A DNA stretch of 64,000 bases from Bacteroidota bacterium (GCA_023387965.1 JAEWHE010000014.1:1-64000), one strand, 5' to 3'. Counted from the first letter of the stretch, positions 27,041 to 35,006 are shown. Notes: generated from the letters alone by a model not told the origin. A program made the numbers and translations.

Positions 27041-28126
27041 TTACCGTTCGTTCTCACTAATCCTTAACAGCCTTTCCGCTATTTTCTTAATTTCATTACT
27101 CGAAAATACCGGCGGAAGATACCGCACATGGTGTAAAAGTTCTTCGAGGGTGAGCACTTTCACGTACTGAAATTCGGTGGTGGGTTTAGAGCGTGTCAAT
27201 ACGATCAAGCTTTTTAGCGGAATTTTTTTACTGCCCCAATGGTGCCCGTTCAACTCCAAATGATAATAACTTCGCTCACTATTGAGCAGATAAAACAATG
27301 CGTAGCTGGCGCGTCTGATTTGCGCAATGGGCGACCGCAAGCTCAAGTTTTCCATTGACTGTTGGCTCCAGTTTTTAGTTTCAATGATGAATACGCCGGA
27401 AGGTCCAACTAACAAATGGTCTATTTGAACCGACATGATATAGTCATCGTTCTTGCGATTATAGAGGGCAGGCGAGAAGGTTACGGAAAAGTCGTTGATC
27501 AAATAATAATCATCCGGCAGTTGCTCCAGCACTTTTACGACTTTTTGTTCTCCCAAAGCGCCATAAATATAATTGTTGAGGGAATTGATTACCGTGTTTT
27601 TCCGATCCAATTCCTGTAACCGCTGTCGAGCACTTTGTTCTACAGCTTCGTTGAATTGCGATTCAATAAATTGCAAACGGCTGTTCTTTTGATGCTGTTC
27701 CCGCTCGATAACGGCAACCGAAGCTGCCACCTTGCTATCAAAATAGTATTCTGCATATTCAATTGCGTGACTGATGTCTCGACGCTTGCTCGCAAAAAGT
27801 AGTCTTTTAAAAAACGAACTAGCAGCGGCACTTTCTACACGCTCCAATCGTTTTTTCAGTTCCTCCAGTTCGTGAGTGAGCCGTATAACAGATTCCTGTT
27901 TTTGCTGCTGTAGCTCGACCGCCAACCGCGATAACTCCAACACAAGACTTCCCTTTTCGGCTGCAATTAGTTTTTCATGCTCCGCAACCAACTGCTGGCG
28001 TAATGTGGCGTACGACTTCTGAAAATGCATCACCTCTTTCAGCGAACGAAACTCATGGATGCCTTGTTGCTCCAATTGTTGTTTTAGAGTAGTGAGGGAG
28101 CCGATTTTTTGATAAGTCGTGCACAT
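27041..28126 (-). CDS. NERD domain (nuclease-related) protein
   Basis: A 361-residue protein. Residues 30-175 form a long coiled coil. Residues 185-300 are a NERD domain of the PD-(D/E)xK nuclease superfamily: G192-E193 opens it, followed by QIDH (234-237, with the metal-binding aspartate), then IETKNW (248-253), where E249 and K251 fit the catalytic pair. The active-site residues look intact. NERD proteins are thought to process DNA but few have been tested. It stands alone, 50 bp from the next gene. Confidence 0.85.
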   Translation of the reverse strand: MCTTYQKIGSLTTLKQQLEQQGIHEFRSLKEVMHFQKSYATLRQQLVAEHEKLIAAEKGSLVLELSRLAVELQQQKQESVIRLTHELEELKKRLERVESAAASSFFKRLLFASKRRDISHAIEYAEYYFDSKVAASVAVIEREQHQKNSRLQFIESQFNEAVEQSARQRLQELDRKNTVINSLNNYIYGALGEQKVVKVLEQLPDDYYLINDFSVTFSPALYNRKNDDYIMSVQIDHLLVGPSGVFIIETKNWSQQSMENLSLRSPIAQIRRASYALFYLLNSERSYYHLELNGHHWGSKKIPLKSLIVLTRSKPTTEFQYVKVLTLEELLHHVRYLPPVFSSNEIKKIAERLLRISENER

Positions 28127-28176
28127 GGGGTGGGGTGGTTGGTGGCTAAATGAGTTATTAGAAGTTCTAGATTTTT

Positions 28177-28671
28177 TTACTCTAAAAAAGAATGTCCTAC
28201 ATTTTTCTTGAATAACAAACAGAATGCTTCGTCAGCTTGGCCATAAAGTTTTTCGTATTCACTTAAGTTGTCGAGGTATTCGATTAGTTGTCGATTTGTT
28301 AATGTACTTTTCAACTGCAAGTCAGATATTTTAAGGGGAAATTGACTGTTGTTCGGATTAGGAGTATGCAAGAACAAGGCATCACTGCTACTATTATGGT
28401 CCAGCAGAATTGCATAGAGTTGGAAGTTAGTTTTTAGATGTATCCTTTTATCAACAAGATACTCGAAATGCCTGAATAACTTGTCTAAATGAGGTTTTCG
28501 TCTTTTAAAACTATGGTTGCCGTAACCGTTCCAATCAAAATGCCAATGCCAATTATCAAACCATTCGTCAGGGTTACTAAAGTCGAGGTTCCATGCTGTT
28601 TTCTCAAAGTCATTGGCAGTAAGGTTTTTGTAATATCGTTTAAGACCTCTATGTTTTTTGAATCCGTTCAT
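28177..28671 (-). CDS. hypothetical protein
   Basis: A 164-residue soluble protein, unusually rich in tryptophan, histidine and aspartate in residues 25-55 (DEWFDNWHWHFDWNGYG), with basic residues on either side. No family is recognised. The second ATG (28671) was preferred; the ORF is open for four more codons. It is the first gene left of the 181-bp repeat, so it may be the last member of the accessory array. Confidence 0.55.
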   Translation of the reverse strand: MNGFKKHRGLKRYYKNLTANDFEKTAWNLDFSNPDEWFDNWHWHFDWNGYGNHSFKRRKPHLDKLFRHFEYLVDKRIHLKTNFQLYAILLDHNSSSDALFLHTPNPNNSQFPLKISDLQLKSTLTNRQLIEYLDNLSEYEKLYGQADEAFCLLFKKNVGHSFLE

Positions 28672-28741
28672 ATTTAGTTTCAATTAGCTTAACTTCTTGT
28701 GGCTTTGTATAAGGCGCAGAAAGTTGGAACTGAGGTCGCTC

Positions 28742-28922
28742 GCTACCGCACGAATCCTTTCGCAAGGACTCGCTACAATTTAAAAATCTGAAAAAACAAA
28801 CCCCATCTCAAATTCCTTTGCACCCAAATCTTCTTAAGCGGAAATTGTAATTTCTACTTATATTCTTTATTTCAAATATAATTAAAGTTACGATTGATGG
28901 GAACATAAAATAATGACCACGC
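28742..28922. repeat. 181-bp direct repeat, copy 1
   Basis: Nearly identical to 29271-29450, about 529 bp away. It begins CTACCGCACGAATCCTTTCG, contains a hairpin of GAATCCTTT and AAGGACTC, and ends next to ACCACGC. Each copy stands directly downstream of a small membrane-protein gene, so gene plus repeat behaves as a unit. The hairpin edge resembles the flavobacterial intergenic repeat core (GCTACAATTT). Confidence 0.92.
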
Positions 28923-28934
28923 AAATGTGTTGTG
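28920..28934 (+). repeat. left 15-bp inverted repeat of the accessory array
   Basis: CGCAAATGTGTTGTG matches the reverse complement of 34471-34485 (CACAACCCATTTGCG) at 14 of 15 positions. The two bracket about 5.5 kb of same-strand genes. Confidence 0.6.
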
Positions 28935-28946
28935 AGTGGGCCGTTT

Positions 28947-29186
28947 TTACTTTATTAGGTATTTTAAAAGAAAATAAGAAGATATTAAAATGATTATCAC
29001 GCCACATACCCCTCTAGTCACATAACTAACATGAATCACTTGTTTTAGCCCACGACTAATTTTTTCTTTTTTCGTTGTCGCCTGAATGTCATTTTTGTCT
29101 CTTACAAATTTCGATAGGAATCCGAAGATTACTAGTAAAATTCCCAATCCAAAGCCTGCCAGAGCTTTCTCCAAATCTTGATCCAT
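28947..29186 (-). CDS. small membrane protein, unknown function
   Basis: A 79-residue protein with two membrane helices (about 10-26 and 57-76) joined by a basic loop (KNDIQATTKKEKISR). No family is recognised. The ATG at 29186 was chosen over a TTG three codons earlier. It lies between the two copies of the 181-bp repeat and so looks like one cassette. Confidence 0.6.
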   Translation of the reverse strand: MDQDLEKALAGFGLGILLVIFGFLSKFVRDKNDIQATTKKEKISRGLKQVIHVSYVTRGVCGVIIILISSYFLLKYLIK

Positions 29187-29270
29187 ATTATACAAGTTAA
29201 AATGTAAAGTTCGTATTTTGCCTACGGCTTAATTAAAATGTTCTTTTTAAATATAAGGATTTCGCCGGCT

Positions 29271-29450
29271 CTACCGCACGAATCCTTTCGCAAGGACTCG
29301 CTACAATTTAAAAATCAGAAAAAACAAACTTCATCTCAAATTGCTTTGCACCCACATCATCTCAAGCGGAAATTGTAATTTCTACTTATATTCTTTATTT
29401 CAAATATAATTAAAGTTACGATTGATGGGAAAATAAAATGATAGCCACGC
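29271..29450. repeat. 181-bp direct repeat, copy 2
   Basis: Second copy of 28742-28922, with scattered single-base changes. It follows the broken small membrane-protein gene ending at 29556. Beyond its right edge (29450-29555) the sequence is unique and holds no convincing gene. Confidence 0.92.
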
Positions 29451-29555
29451 GGAGGGATTTGAGCGGGAGTGCGGGAGTTCAAAACATTCTTTATCCTAAA
29501 AAAGGATGTCAATTTTAACTTTGCATTTTGTCCATACGAGGTTACGCAGTGATTT

Positions 29556-30096
29556 TTAATTTGTTTTCGGTATTTTAAATAGCAAAACAATTGCATAAAT
29601 CTCTAGAGCCGTTTGGATAATATTGATAATACCAACAACCGGGTTATTTGTTATGTTCATCAGTACAATTGGAATACCCATTACCCCAAAAATCATCATC
29701 GCCAATAAAATATATTTTATCCAATCAGTACCTATGCCTACTAAATAACCAGTACCCAATAGGATTCCCAAAGTGAAAATTGCAACAGTAATTCCAAAGC
29801 CACTGTGAGTTTCAGGACTTAGAATGACATTAACTATGCCTAATCCAGCTGATAAATAAATAATAGTAGCCGCCCTTTCGTTGTTTGGGTGAATAATTGT
29901 TTGGGTCACTTTATTCTTTTCAGCAATTAAAGACGCAATTCGTTGCTTTTCAAGTTCAGTAAATTCTCTTCCTCGTGATTGAAGAATTTCAAATGCTACT
30001 ATAGTCGCTTCGGGAACAAATCGATTTCCTTCCTTAATATATTCTTCTAGTTCTCTATCCGTTTTAGCTTCTAAAACACTCTTTTTTTGTATTCAT
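29556..30096 (-). pseudogene. small membrane protein gene with a poly-A frameshift
   Basis: The ATG at 30096 opens a frame (MNTKKECFRS) that stops after ten codons. Removing one base from the run of seven A (30082-30088, T as printed) joins it to a 176-codon frame reaching 29556. The restored N-terminus has the cytoplasmic segment EEYIKEGNRFVPEATIVAFE, a pattern of Bacteroidota small membrane proteins, followed by about four membrane helices. The downstream part alone has only a GTG start at 29909 (117 residues). The break could be a true mutation, a slippage switch or a sequencing error. Confidence 0.7.
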
Positions 30097-30143
30097 AGTT
30101 TGTTGATGATTATTGGGGACTTTTTCGGTCGCGAGATGGTTTT

Positions 30144-30245
30144 ATGGACTGAGTTCTCTCTGCCAATATAAACATTCTTTGTGAAACCGGACGTTTAACT
30201 CAACCAAATCCCGGCGAAGTAGCTGAAACGGCGGTTAGCGGCTGG
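30144..30245 (-). repeat. inverted-repeat spacer after the 30250 gene (E5)
   Basis: The spacer between two accessory genes holds ATGGACTGAGTT (30144-30155) pairing with AACTCAACCAAAT (30197-30209). Next to the gene stop is GGCGGTTAGCGGCTGG, with a GTTAGC word like that in other spacers. It also holds a second pair, AAACCGGACGTTT and AAACGGCGGTT. The palindrome is weaker than E1-E3. Confidence 0.35.
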
Positions 30246-30249
30246 CTTC

Positions 30250-30738
30250 CTATATCTTAAATAGACTTTTTGATTTTACCAACTCTACAGCGAACACTTC
30301 TTTAGCCAAACTTATTATTTTCTGAATATTTTCAAAAATCTCATCTCTGTGATTTTTGTGTATGTCATGTAAAAGTAAAGAATTCTTTCTCATTAGCTCT
30401 TCAATCTCTTTTTGTTTTGGGTCTTTTGAGTTTAGATAGAGAAATGATTTGCTTTGAAGTTTAAGAACTTCATTTGAGGAAATTGTATACGGTTGGAAAT
30501 ATTTTTCACGTACACTTGCAGAACCTCTATTTTTTATAAGTTCGTCTTCGAAATCCAATTTTGCTTTTGAACAATTTTCTAATTCTGAGCAGTACAAGCT
30601 TAAAATTTCTCTCAAATCTTCAATCCATTTAATCCTTGCACTAGAAATTATGTTTAACTTAACTTGATGAAGTGCAATCAAACCTGCAATTAAAGCAATT
30701 AAAATTGTCACACCATTTGTGGTTAATATTTCATTCAT
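30250..30738 (-). CDS. single-pass membrane protein, unknown function
   Basis: From ATG 30738 a 162-residue protein with one N-terminal membrane helix (about 8-24) followed by NIISSARIKWIEDLREIL, a segment typical of a small group of bacterial membrane proteins of unknown role. The rest is helical and charged. An upstream ATG (30804) would add 22 residues encoded by the palindromic spacer, so the shorter form was chosen. It is part of the same-strand accessory array. Confidence 0.65.
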   Translation of the reverse strand: MNEILTTNGVTILIALIAGLIALHQVKLNIISSARIKWIEDLREILSLYCSELENCSKAKLDFEDELIKNRGSASVREKYFQPYTISSNEVLKLQSKSFLYLNSKDPKQKEIEELMRKNSLLLHDIHKNHRDEIFENIQKIISLAKEVFAVELVKSKSLFKI

Positions 30739-30765
30739 GATTTCAGTTTTATGTTCGTAAGGATT

Positions 30766-30900
30766 GCCGCTAACGTGCCGTGGGTTGGCGTTAATAGCAG
30801 ACATTAAGATTTAAGTTCTAAAAATAACAAAAATTCTATTTGAGTAGTTTCCGCCTGAAATAGAAAATGGAGTTATTGCGTCAAACCGCTTTTATAAGCC
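30766..30900 (-). repeat. inverted-repeat spacer after the 30908 gene (E4)
   Basis: Left part GCCGCTAACG...GTGGGTTGGCG faces right part TTGCGTCAAACCGC, pairing over about 12 of 17 positions, with CGCTAACG and CGTTAATAGC also complementary. The length of about 135 bp and placement directly after a stop codon match the other spacers. Confidence 0.35.
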
Positions 30901-30907
30901 ATCCATA

Positions 30908-31990
30908 TTATTTTATCATAACTTCTTGAGCATGAACTCTAATTCTGCCGGTTTCAGAAGTTATTCCTTTATCATTGTAAAACTTTTCTAACTCATCGAT
31001 CGTAATCCATCTTGATCCAATATGCTTATCTATAAAAAGGTCTTCAAATAAACGACTTCCAATTGAACGTCCAGAAATATTATGGCGGTCGATCTTTTTG
31101 TCATTTTTGCGAATTTTATTGACCATACAAATTGGTAAATGTATTCCCGTTGAAATCAATGAGGCATCAGGTTTTGTTATATAACTTGTTGGCCTTAAAA
31201 AAGCTGAGCAATAAGGAAATCTATAACTATTTGAATGTTTTGTTCCGTTTTTATTATTACAAAATCCGGATTTACAAATGTGTGCATCTAATTTTTCAAT
31301 CTGATCGATCATATTTCCTTGAGAAAAATATAGCGCATTTGTATCCCAAGTCTTATACTGTAGATGAATAAATCTTACTTTTCCAGTATTTAGGTCAAAT
31401 TGTTCATACACCAAATCAGAACCTATTATTCGTTCAGCTTTATCTGGATGAAGTAGTCTTAATCGTAATATACGATTATTAGTTAATTTGTAATCTTTAA
31501 CTTTAGCAGATTGATACAAATTCTTTTGAAAAAATTCATGCCTTAAAGGCAAGCTGAAATCATGATTTAAAATATAATTTTCACTAATATCTTCAGGCTG
31601 AAAATACTCTAAAGCTGATTCTAATTCGAAAATTTTTCTTTGTATTAAATGATTCGTTTCACCGAACTCTAAAAGTCTTTTTTCCTCTTTTATATCTTTT
31701 TCGATAATTTGTGCTGGTGAAATTGTTGAATTAGTTTCCTTTGATATGGCATCAGCTTTTTGTTTATAATATTTGACAATTTCACTTTCGTTAGTTTTAG
31801 TCAACAACGAACTTATTGATGAATGCATTTCTGGAGAAATATCATTTATCAAATTCAATGTTTTTTTATAGGGAATCGGTTGTCCTGCTCGTTTTGCAAT
31901 AGTTAGAGATTCGCGTAGAGCACAGAGAATTTGAAAAGCATCATTTCTTCTTTCCTCTTCGGCTATAGAATTATCTGAAAAGTAACTCAT
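30908..31990 (-). CDS. hypothetical protein with possible PD-(D/E)xK-like (QxK) core
   Basis: A 360-residue soluble protein. The first 130 residues are helical. GSDLVYEQ (190-197) followed by IHLQYK (208-213) has the spacing of a restriction-endonuclease-type core: D192, E196, Q211 and K213. Cysteines at 239, 244, 261 and 288 in a loop region (HICKSGFC) could bind zinc. The nuclease reading is inference from this pattern. The neighbours include DUF4365 and PutAbiC genes, which fits a defence role. The start is ATG at 31990. Confidence 0.6.
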   Translation of the reverse strand: MSYFSDNSIAEEERRNDAFQILCALRESLTIAKRAGQPIPYKKTLNLINDISPEMHSSISSLLTKTNESEIVKYYKQKADAISKETNSTISPAQIIEKDIKEEKRLLEFGETNHLIQRKIFELESALEYFQPEDISENYILNHDFSLPLRHEFFQKNLYQSAKVKDYKLTNNRILRLRLLHPDKAERIIGSDLVYEQFDLNTGKVRFIHLQYKTWDTNALYFSQGNMIDQIEKLDAHICKSGFCNNKNGTKHSNSYRFPYCSAFLRPTSYITKPDASLISTGIHLPICMVNKIRKNDKKIDRHNISGRSIGSRLFEDLFIDKHIGSRWITIDELEKFYNDKGITSETGRIRVHAQEVMIK

Positions 31991-32035
31991 TTTTTAATTA
32001 GAATAAATGGTTAGCACAATTTGTACTGGATGTCT

Positions 32036-32166
32036 TATAACATTTTTCGGCTAAGCGAGGTTGCGTCTTTCAAGATAGTTGCGTCTCCTTAACGCAATGG
32101 AAGGTATGAAAAAAAGTGGTTCAATCACATAATTGGAGCAATCTCGTCTTAGCCGCTGTTATGCGT
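32036..32166 (-). repeat. attC-like palindromic element (E2)
   Basis: A 131-bp structure between two accessory genes. The left arm has TTATAACA, five unpaired bases, then CGGCTAAGCGAG. The right arm has CTCGTCTTAGCCG, then CTGTTATG. The arms pair over 12 bp with one extra base in TCTTAG, then a second six-base stem ATAACA/TGTTAT. Two stems, a single bulged base and AAC/GTT at the outer ends are the layout of an integron attC site. The inside carries TTGCGTCTCC with AACGCAA (small hairpin). Confidence 0.6.
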
Positions 32167-32172
32167 TCGCTT

Positions 32173-33168
32173 TTATTTTTCATCAATTACCTCTGGCATT
32201 TTAGGATAGGACGTCATTAAACTTATCATTTTTGGTAGAAACCATTCGCGACAAATATCTTCATACATCGTTCCAAAGTTCGTTAGTTGGTGCCACAAAA
32301 CAACAACTTTATTTTTTATTATTTTCCAATCTATTTCATCTTTTTCTAAGATAGTTTTTAATTGAATCAAGTCAAGTTTTGCTTGAGGTAAGACTTGCCA
32401 ATCATTGTGTAGCCATATATCCAAATCTTCTATTTGAAAAATGAAATATAAAAGTTGAGTTTTTATTTCATCCAGCTCGTAACTTTTACTTTTTTCCATT
32501 TCATCTCGATATGTCCAAACTGGATAATCCTTGTAACCGAAAATATGCTTGATCTCATTTTTTTGAAATGAAAATTTAGAAAACGCTGCAAGTAGTTTGG
32601 CCCTTTTTCCATAAAACTTTAATGCATTGTTCGCAATATTAATGTTGGATAGTTTGTTTAATGATGGGATATTGAATGTCAATGAACCTTGCTCTGTGTA
32701 TTTAGGGTTTTGTGGTAAAATTATTTTATCAATGTAATCGTTCACACAAACAAAATAGATCTCTTTATTTTTGATATCGACGACAAATAATAGAACAGGA
32801 ACACTACCGCCTAGAGATTGGATGGTAAAAATTGATGTCGTGTCAAAAGGATATTTTACGACCTCAAGTTTAGTATATAAGTTTCTATTTTCATTCCATA
32901 CTCCTTTCGAAACATTTCCAACTTCATAAATGATTTCTTGTTTTAATTGCAATTCTTTGACCGATTTTACTTGAACATAAATAAATTCGCCTAAAGTCTC
33001 AGCGACATTGTTGTCTACTAACTCAAAAAGTTCGATAACCAAATCAATTCCATAATCTGGTCGATTAAATTCTCGAATTACCCAATGTTTTGGAATTTGA
33101 CTTTTTATAATTTCATATGATTCGTCCTCCATTATGTGTTGAAGAACTCTTTGTTTCTTTCTAATCAT
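32173..33168 (-). CDS. DUF4365 domain protein
   Basis: A 331-residue protein whose N-terminus is a DUF4365 domain, a PD-(D/E)xK nuclease-like fold: DYGID (38-42), E46 in VIELFE, then VQVKS with Q66 and K68. The family signature is complete. The C-terminal 200 residues are helical and unrecognised. DUF4365 proteins often stand in defence islands; whether this one cuts DNA is not shown. It starts at ATG 33168 in the same-strand accessory array. Confidence 0.82.
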   Translation of the reverse strand: MIRKKQRVLQHIMEDESYEIIKSQIPKHWVIREFNRPDYGIDLVIELFELVDNNVAETLGEFIYVQVKSVKELQLKQEIIYEVGNVSKGVWNENRNLYTKLEVVKYPFDTTSIFTIQSLGGSVPVLLFVVDIKNKEIYFVCVNDYIDKIILPQNPKYTEQGSLTFNIPSLNKLSNINIANNALKFYGKRAKLLAAFSKFSFQKNEIKHIFGYKDYPVWTYRDEMEKSKSYELDEIKTQLLYFIFQIEDLDIWLHNDWQVLPQAKLDLIQLKTILEKDEIDWKIIKNKVVVLWHQLTNFGTMYEDICREWFLPKMISLMTSYPKMPEVIDEK

Positions 33169-33185
33169 CTAGGTTTTTTCTAAAA

Positions 33186-33316
33186 TGTCGCCTAATGGTC
33201 TTGCGCTAGGCGTCAATATTGACTGAATATGAGCAGAGAACACTCTGCCAAAGTTTTTGTGAAAGTAAAGAAAAATGTTGAATCTTCCATGCGCTAAGAG
33301 TAGGTTAGCAGCAGTC
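33186..33316 (-). repeat. attC-like palindromic element (E3)
   Basis: A second 131-bp structure, directly after the PutAbiC stop. The left arm GCCTAATGGTCTTGCGC pairs with the right arm GCGCTAAGAGTAGGTTAGC over about 13 positions, again with one extra base inside TCTT(A)GCGC. Outer words are GCCTAA and GTTAGC, close to the attC R boxes. The centre has a GCAGAG-AACA-CTCTGC hairpin. Confidence 0.55.
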
Positions 33317-33319
33317 TAA

Positions 33320-34423
33320 TCACCAATCTTGATACTCAAATAAGTTATCAGATTCTCGACATTTTTCTTTCTTGTAACCATCATGAATATCAAATATATC
33401 TTCCAATTTAAATTGAGAAATCAAAATATCATCATAAACATTGTGTATCATACGATAATCTGTTAAAAACTTGTTATTTGCGTCTTCCCATTGCCTGCCG
33501 AAATCTGAATGCCAATTGTAGAATAATAAAACTTGTTCGCTGTTAGAAAGTTGAGCTCGTAGAATCCTTAAATAATTTCGTTTTTGTGAGTATGATACAA
33601 ATTCCTCTTTTTGATTTACAACAAATTTGACTGTTTGAAACAAATGGCGGTAGTAATGTGCTAATTGATGATTGTACCCAAAGAAAATTGGGAATTCTAT
33701 TTTTTTTGAAATTTTGTGATTAGCTTGAAGCTTTATATTTGCGTCAACTTCGTTGTCAAATTCGTTATAATCAAAATCTTCAATTAAATCTTGTAACTTT
33801 TTTAAATTCTTAAAAAATTGATGCTTATTTACATCTCGTTCTCCAAGTCCATGAAAAAATATTCCATATGCTTCGTTAAGTGTTTTTTTTGGACTTAAAT
33901 TTTCATTTTTAAAACTATAAAATGCGACCGTGTAGCATAGGCCAAGTTCAATAGTTAAATATTCAAATACCCTTCTCCCATAAATTGTTTCCTCAACGAT
34001 TTTCCCATCAATTTTTTTTCGGACTTTTACATATAGTTCGTTGACGTTTTCTCTATGTAGCCGTAGCATTTCATAAAACTGATTTTCAAATTTGTCTTTA
34101 TCGTATTTGTCTTGGTTCAATTTAATTTCTTTTTTGAATTCAGTGATTTGAAACTCATTGAATTTATATTGAATATAGAACGCGAGAAAAGTAACCATTA
34201 CACCGGCTAACGTGATAAATGGGTTCATTAATCCGCCGACGGTGTCACCGATACTTCCAGTTTCAGTGAAATTTAAAGCTTGCGACGTGGCCTTTTTTAC
34301 TAAAAGCTTTGGCGCAAAGAATGAGAAAATTATTAATCCCAAAGACAATGCTGTCAATGTGAATAGCAAAATCTTATATGATTTTTCTGAAGCTTCTTTT
34401 TGGTTGTGGTTTTCCTGATTCAT
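33320..34423 (-). CDS. putative phage abortive infection protein (PutAbiC family)
   Basis: A 367-residue membrane protein. Two N-terminal helices (about 18-40 and 63-85) are followed by a long cytoplasmic part. The family marks are FENQFYEMLRLHRENV soon after the second helix, HYYRHLFQTVKFV in the middle and YLRILRAQLSNSEQVLLFYN near the end. PutAbiC proteins are predicted to block phage growth by killing or halting the infected cell. It is the first gene of the array seen from the right. Confidence 0.85.
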   Translation of the reverse strand: MNQENHNQKEASEKSYKILLFTLTALSLGLIIFSFFAPKLLVKKATSQALNFTETGSIGDTVGGLMNPFITLAGVMVTFLAFYIQYKFNEFQITEFKKEIKLNQDKYDKDKFENQFYEMLRLHRENVNELYVKVRKKIDGKIVEETIYGRRVFEYLTIELGLCYTVAFYSFKNENLSPKKTLNEAYGIFFHGLGERDVNKHQFFKNLKKLQDLIEDFDYNEFDNEVDANIKLQANHKISKKIEFPIFFGYNHQLAHYYRHLFQTVKFVVNQKEEFVSYSQKRNYLRILRAQLSNSEQVLLFYNWHSDFGRQWEDANNKFLTDYRMIHNVYDDILISQFKLEDIFDIHDGYKKEKCRESDNLFEYQDW

Positions 34424-34470
34424 GTTGAAATTGCTGTATACTAAATATTCCGGCTAATTTATTTCTTATA

Positions 34471-34485
34471 CACAACCCATTTGCG
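34471..34485 (+). repeat. right 15-bp inverted repeat of the accessory array
   Basis: CACAACCCATTTGCG is the inverted partner (14/15) of 28920-28934. The word CCATTTGCG also occurs inside element E1 at 11181-11189. On the minus strand it reads as the 3' half of a palindromic element whose 5' half is missing. The stretch 34496-34723 beyond it is AT-rich with no gene or repeat seen. Confidence 0.55.
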
Positions 34486-34723
34486 GTATAAACACAAAAC
34501 AAACCAGCCCACCAATTCACCCCCACAATATACCAATTTTTCCAATCCCACAAATAATTTTTTTAATCCTTCCAAAACTCCTAAAAATCTCCATAAATAA
34601 AAAAAAGCTACACTTTAAATTTTTATTTCATTAAAAATAACTAAATTACATACTTATTTAACAATAATCACGTTAACACTCCATAGCAATTATTCCAAAG
34701 CAAACTTTATAACACTATACACC

Positions 34724-34945
34724 ATGAAAAGTGAACGACTCGAACGCAAAGACCCCAAAAAAGGTAGTGATGGACTGGAAATGCAATTTCTGGACAACTC
34801 TGAAGTGAAACGTTTGTTGAAAATCAGTACCAGTACCTTGTTAAGGTGGCGGCAACAAAAGCGGATTCCGTTTAAAAAAATCGGCGGGAAGTGTTACTAT
34901 CCCTACGAAATCATCAAAGCAATGCTCCTGCAAACAAGCGTTTAA
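34724..34945 (+). CDS. small helix-turn-helix DNA-binding protein
   Basis: A 73-residue protein with a MerR/excisionase-type HTH of the helix-turn-helix domain 17 kind: FLDNSEVKRLLKIS, then STLLRWRQQKRIPFKKIGGK, then YYPYEIIKAML. Such proteins act as excisionases or as small repressors in mobile elements of Bacteroidota. No integrase lies nearby. It has its own terminator and precedes the repeat-bearing DUF6266 gene. Confidence 0.85.
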   Translation: MKSERLERKDPKKGSDGLEMQFLDNSEVKRLLKISTSTLLRWRQQKRIPFKKIGGKCYYPYEIIKAMLLQTSV

Positions 34946-34975
34946 AATTTCCTACAATTCGGCAATATGCCTAAT

Positions 34976-35006
34976 GAGCCTGTTTTACCCAAAACAGGCT
35001 TTTTTC
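34976..35006 (+). terminator. terminator of the HTH gene
   Basis: A perfect 10-bp stem, AGCCTGTTTT / AAAACAGGCT, loop ACCC, followed by a T run. Confidence 0.9.

Noticed and set aside
29357..29596. Minus-strand 79-codon ORF across the 181-bp repeat
   Set aside because: It overlaps the end of the membrane-protein gene and reads through the repeat; composition is not protein-like.
28742..34495. A classical mobile integron
   Set aside because: No integrase (intI) gene, no attI and no strict GTTRRRY/RYYYAAC pair at every spacer. Only attC-like architecture can be claimed.
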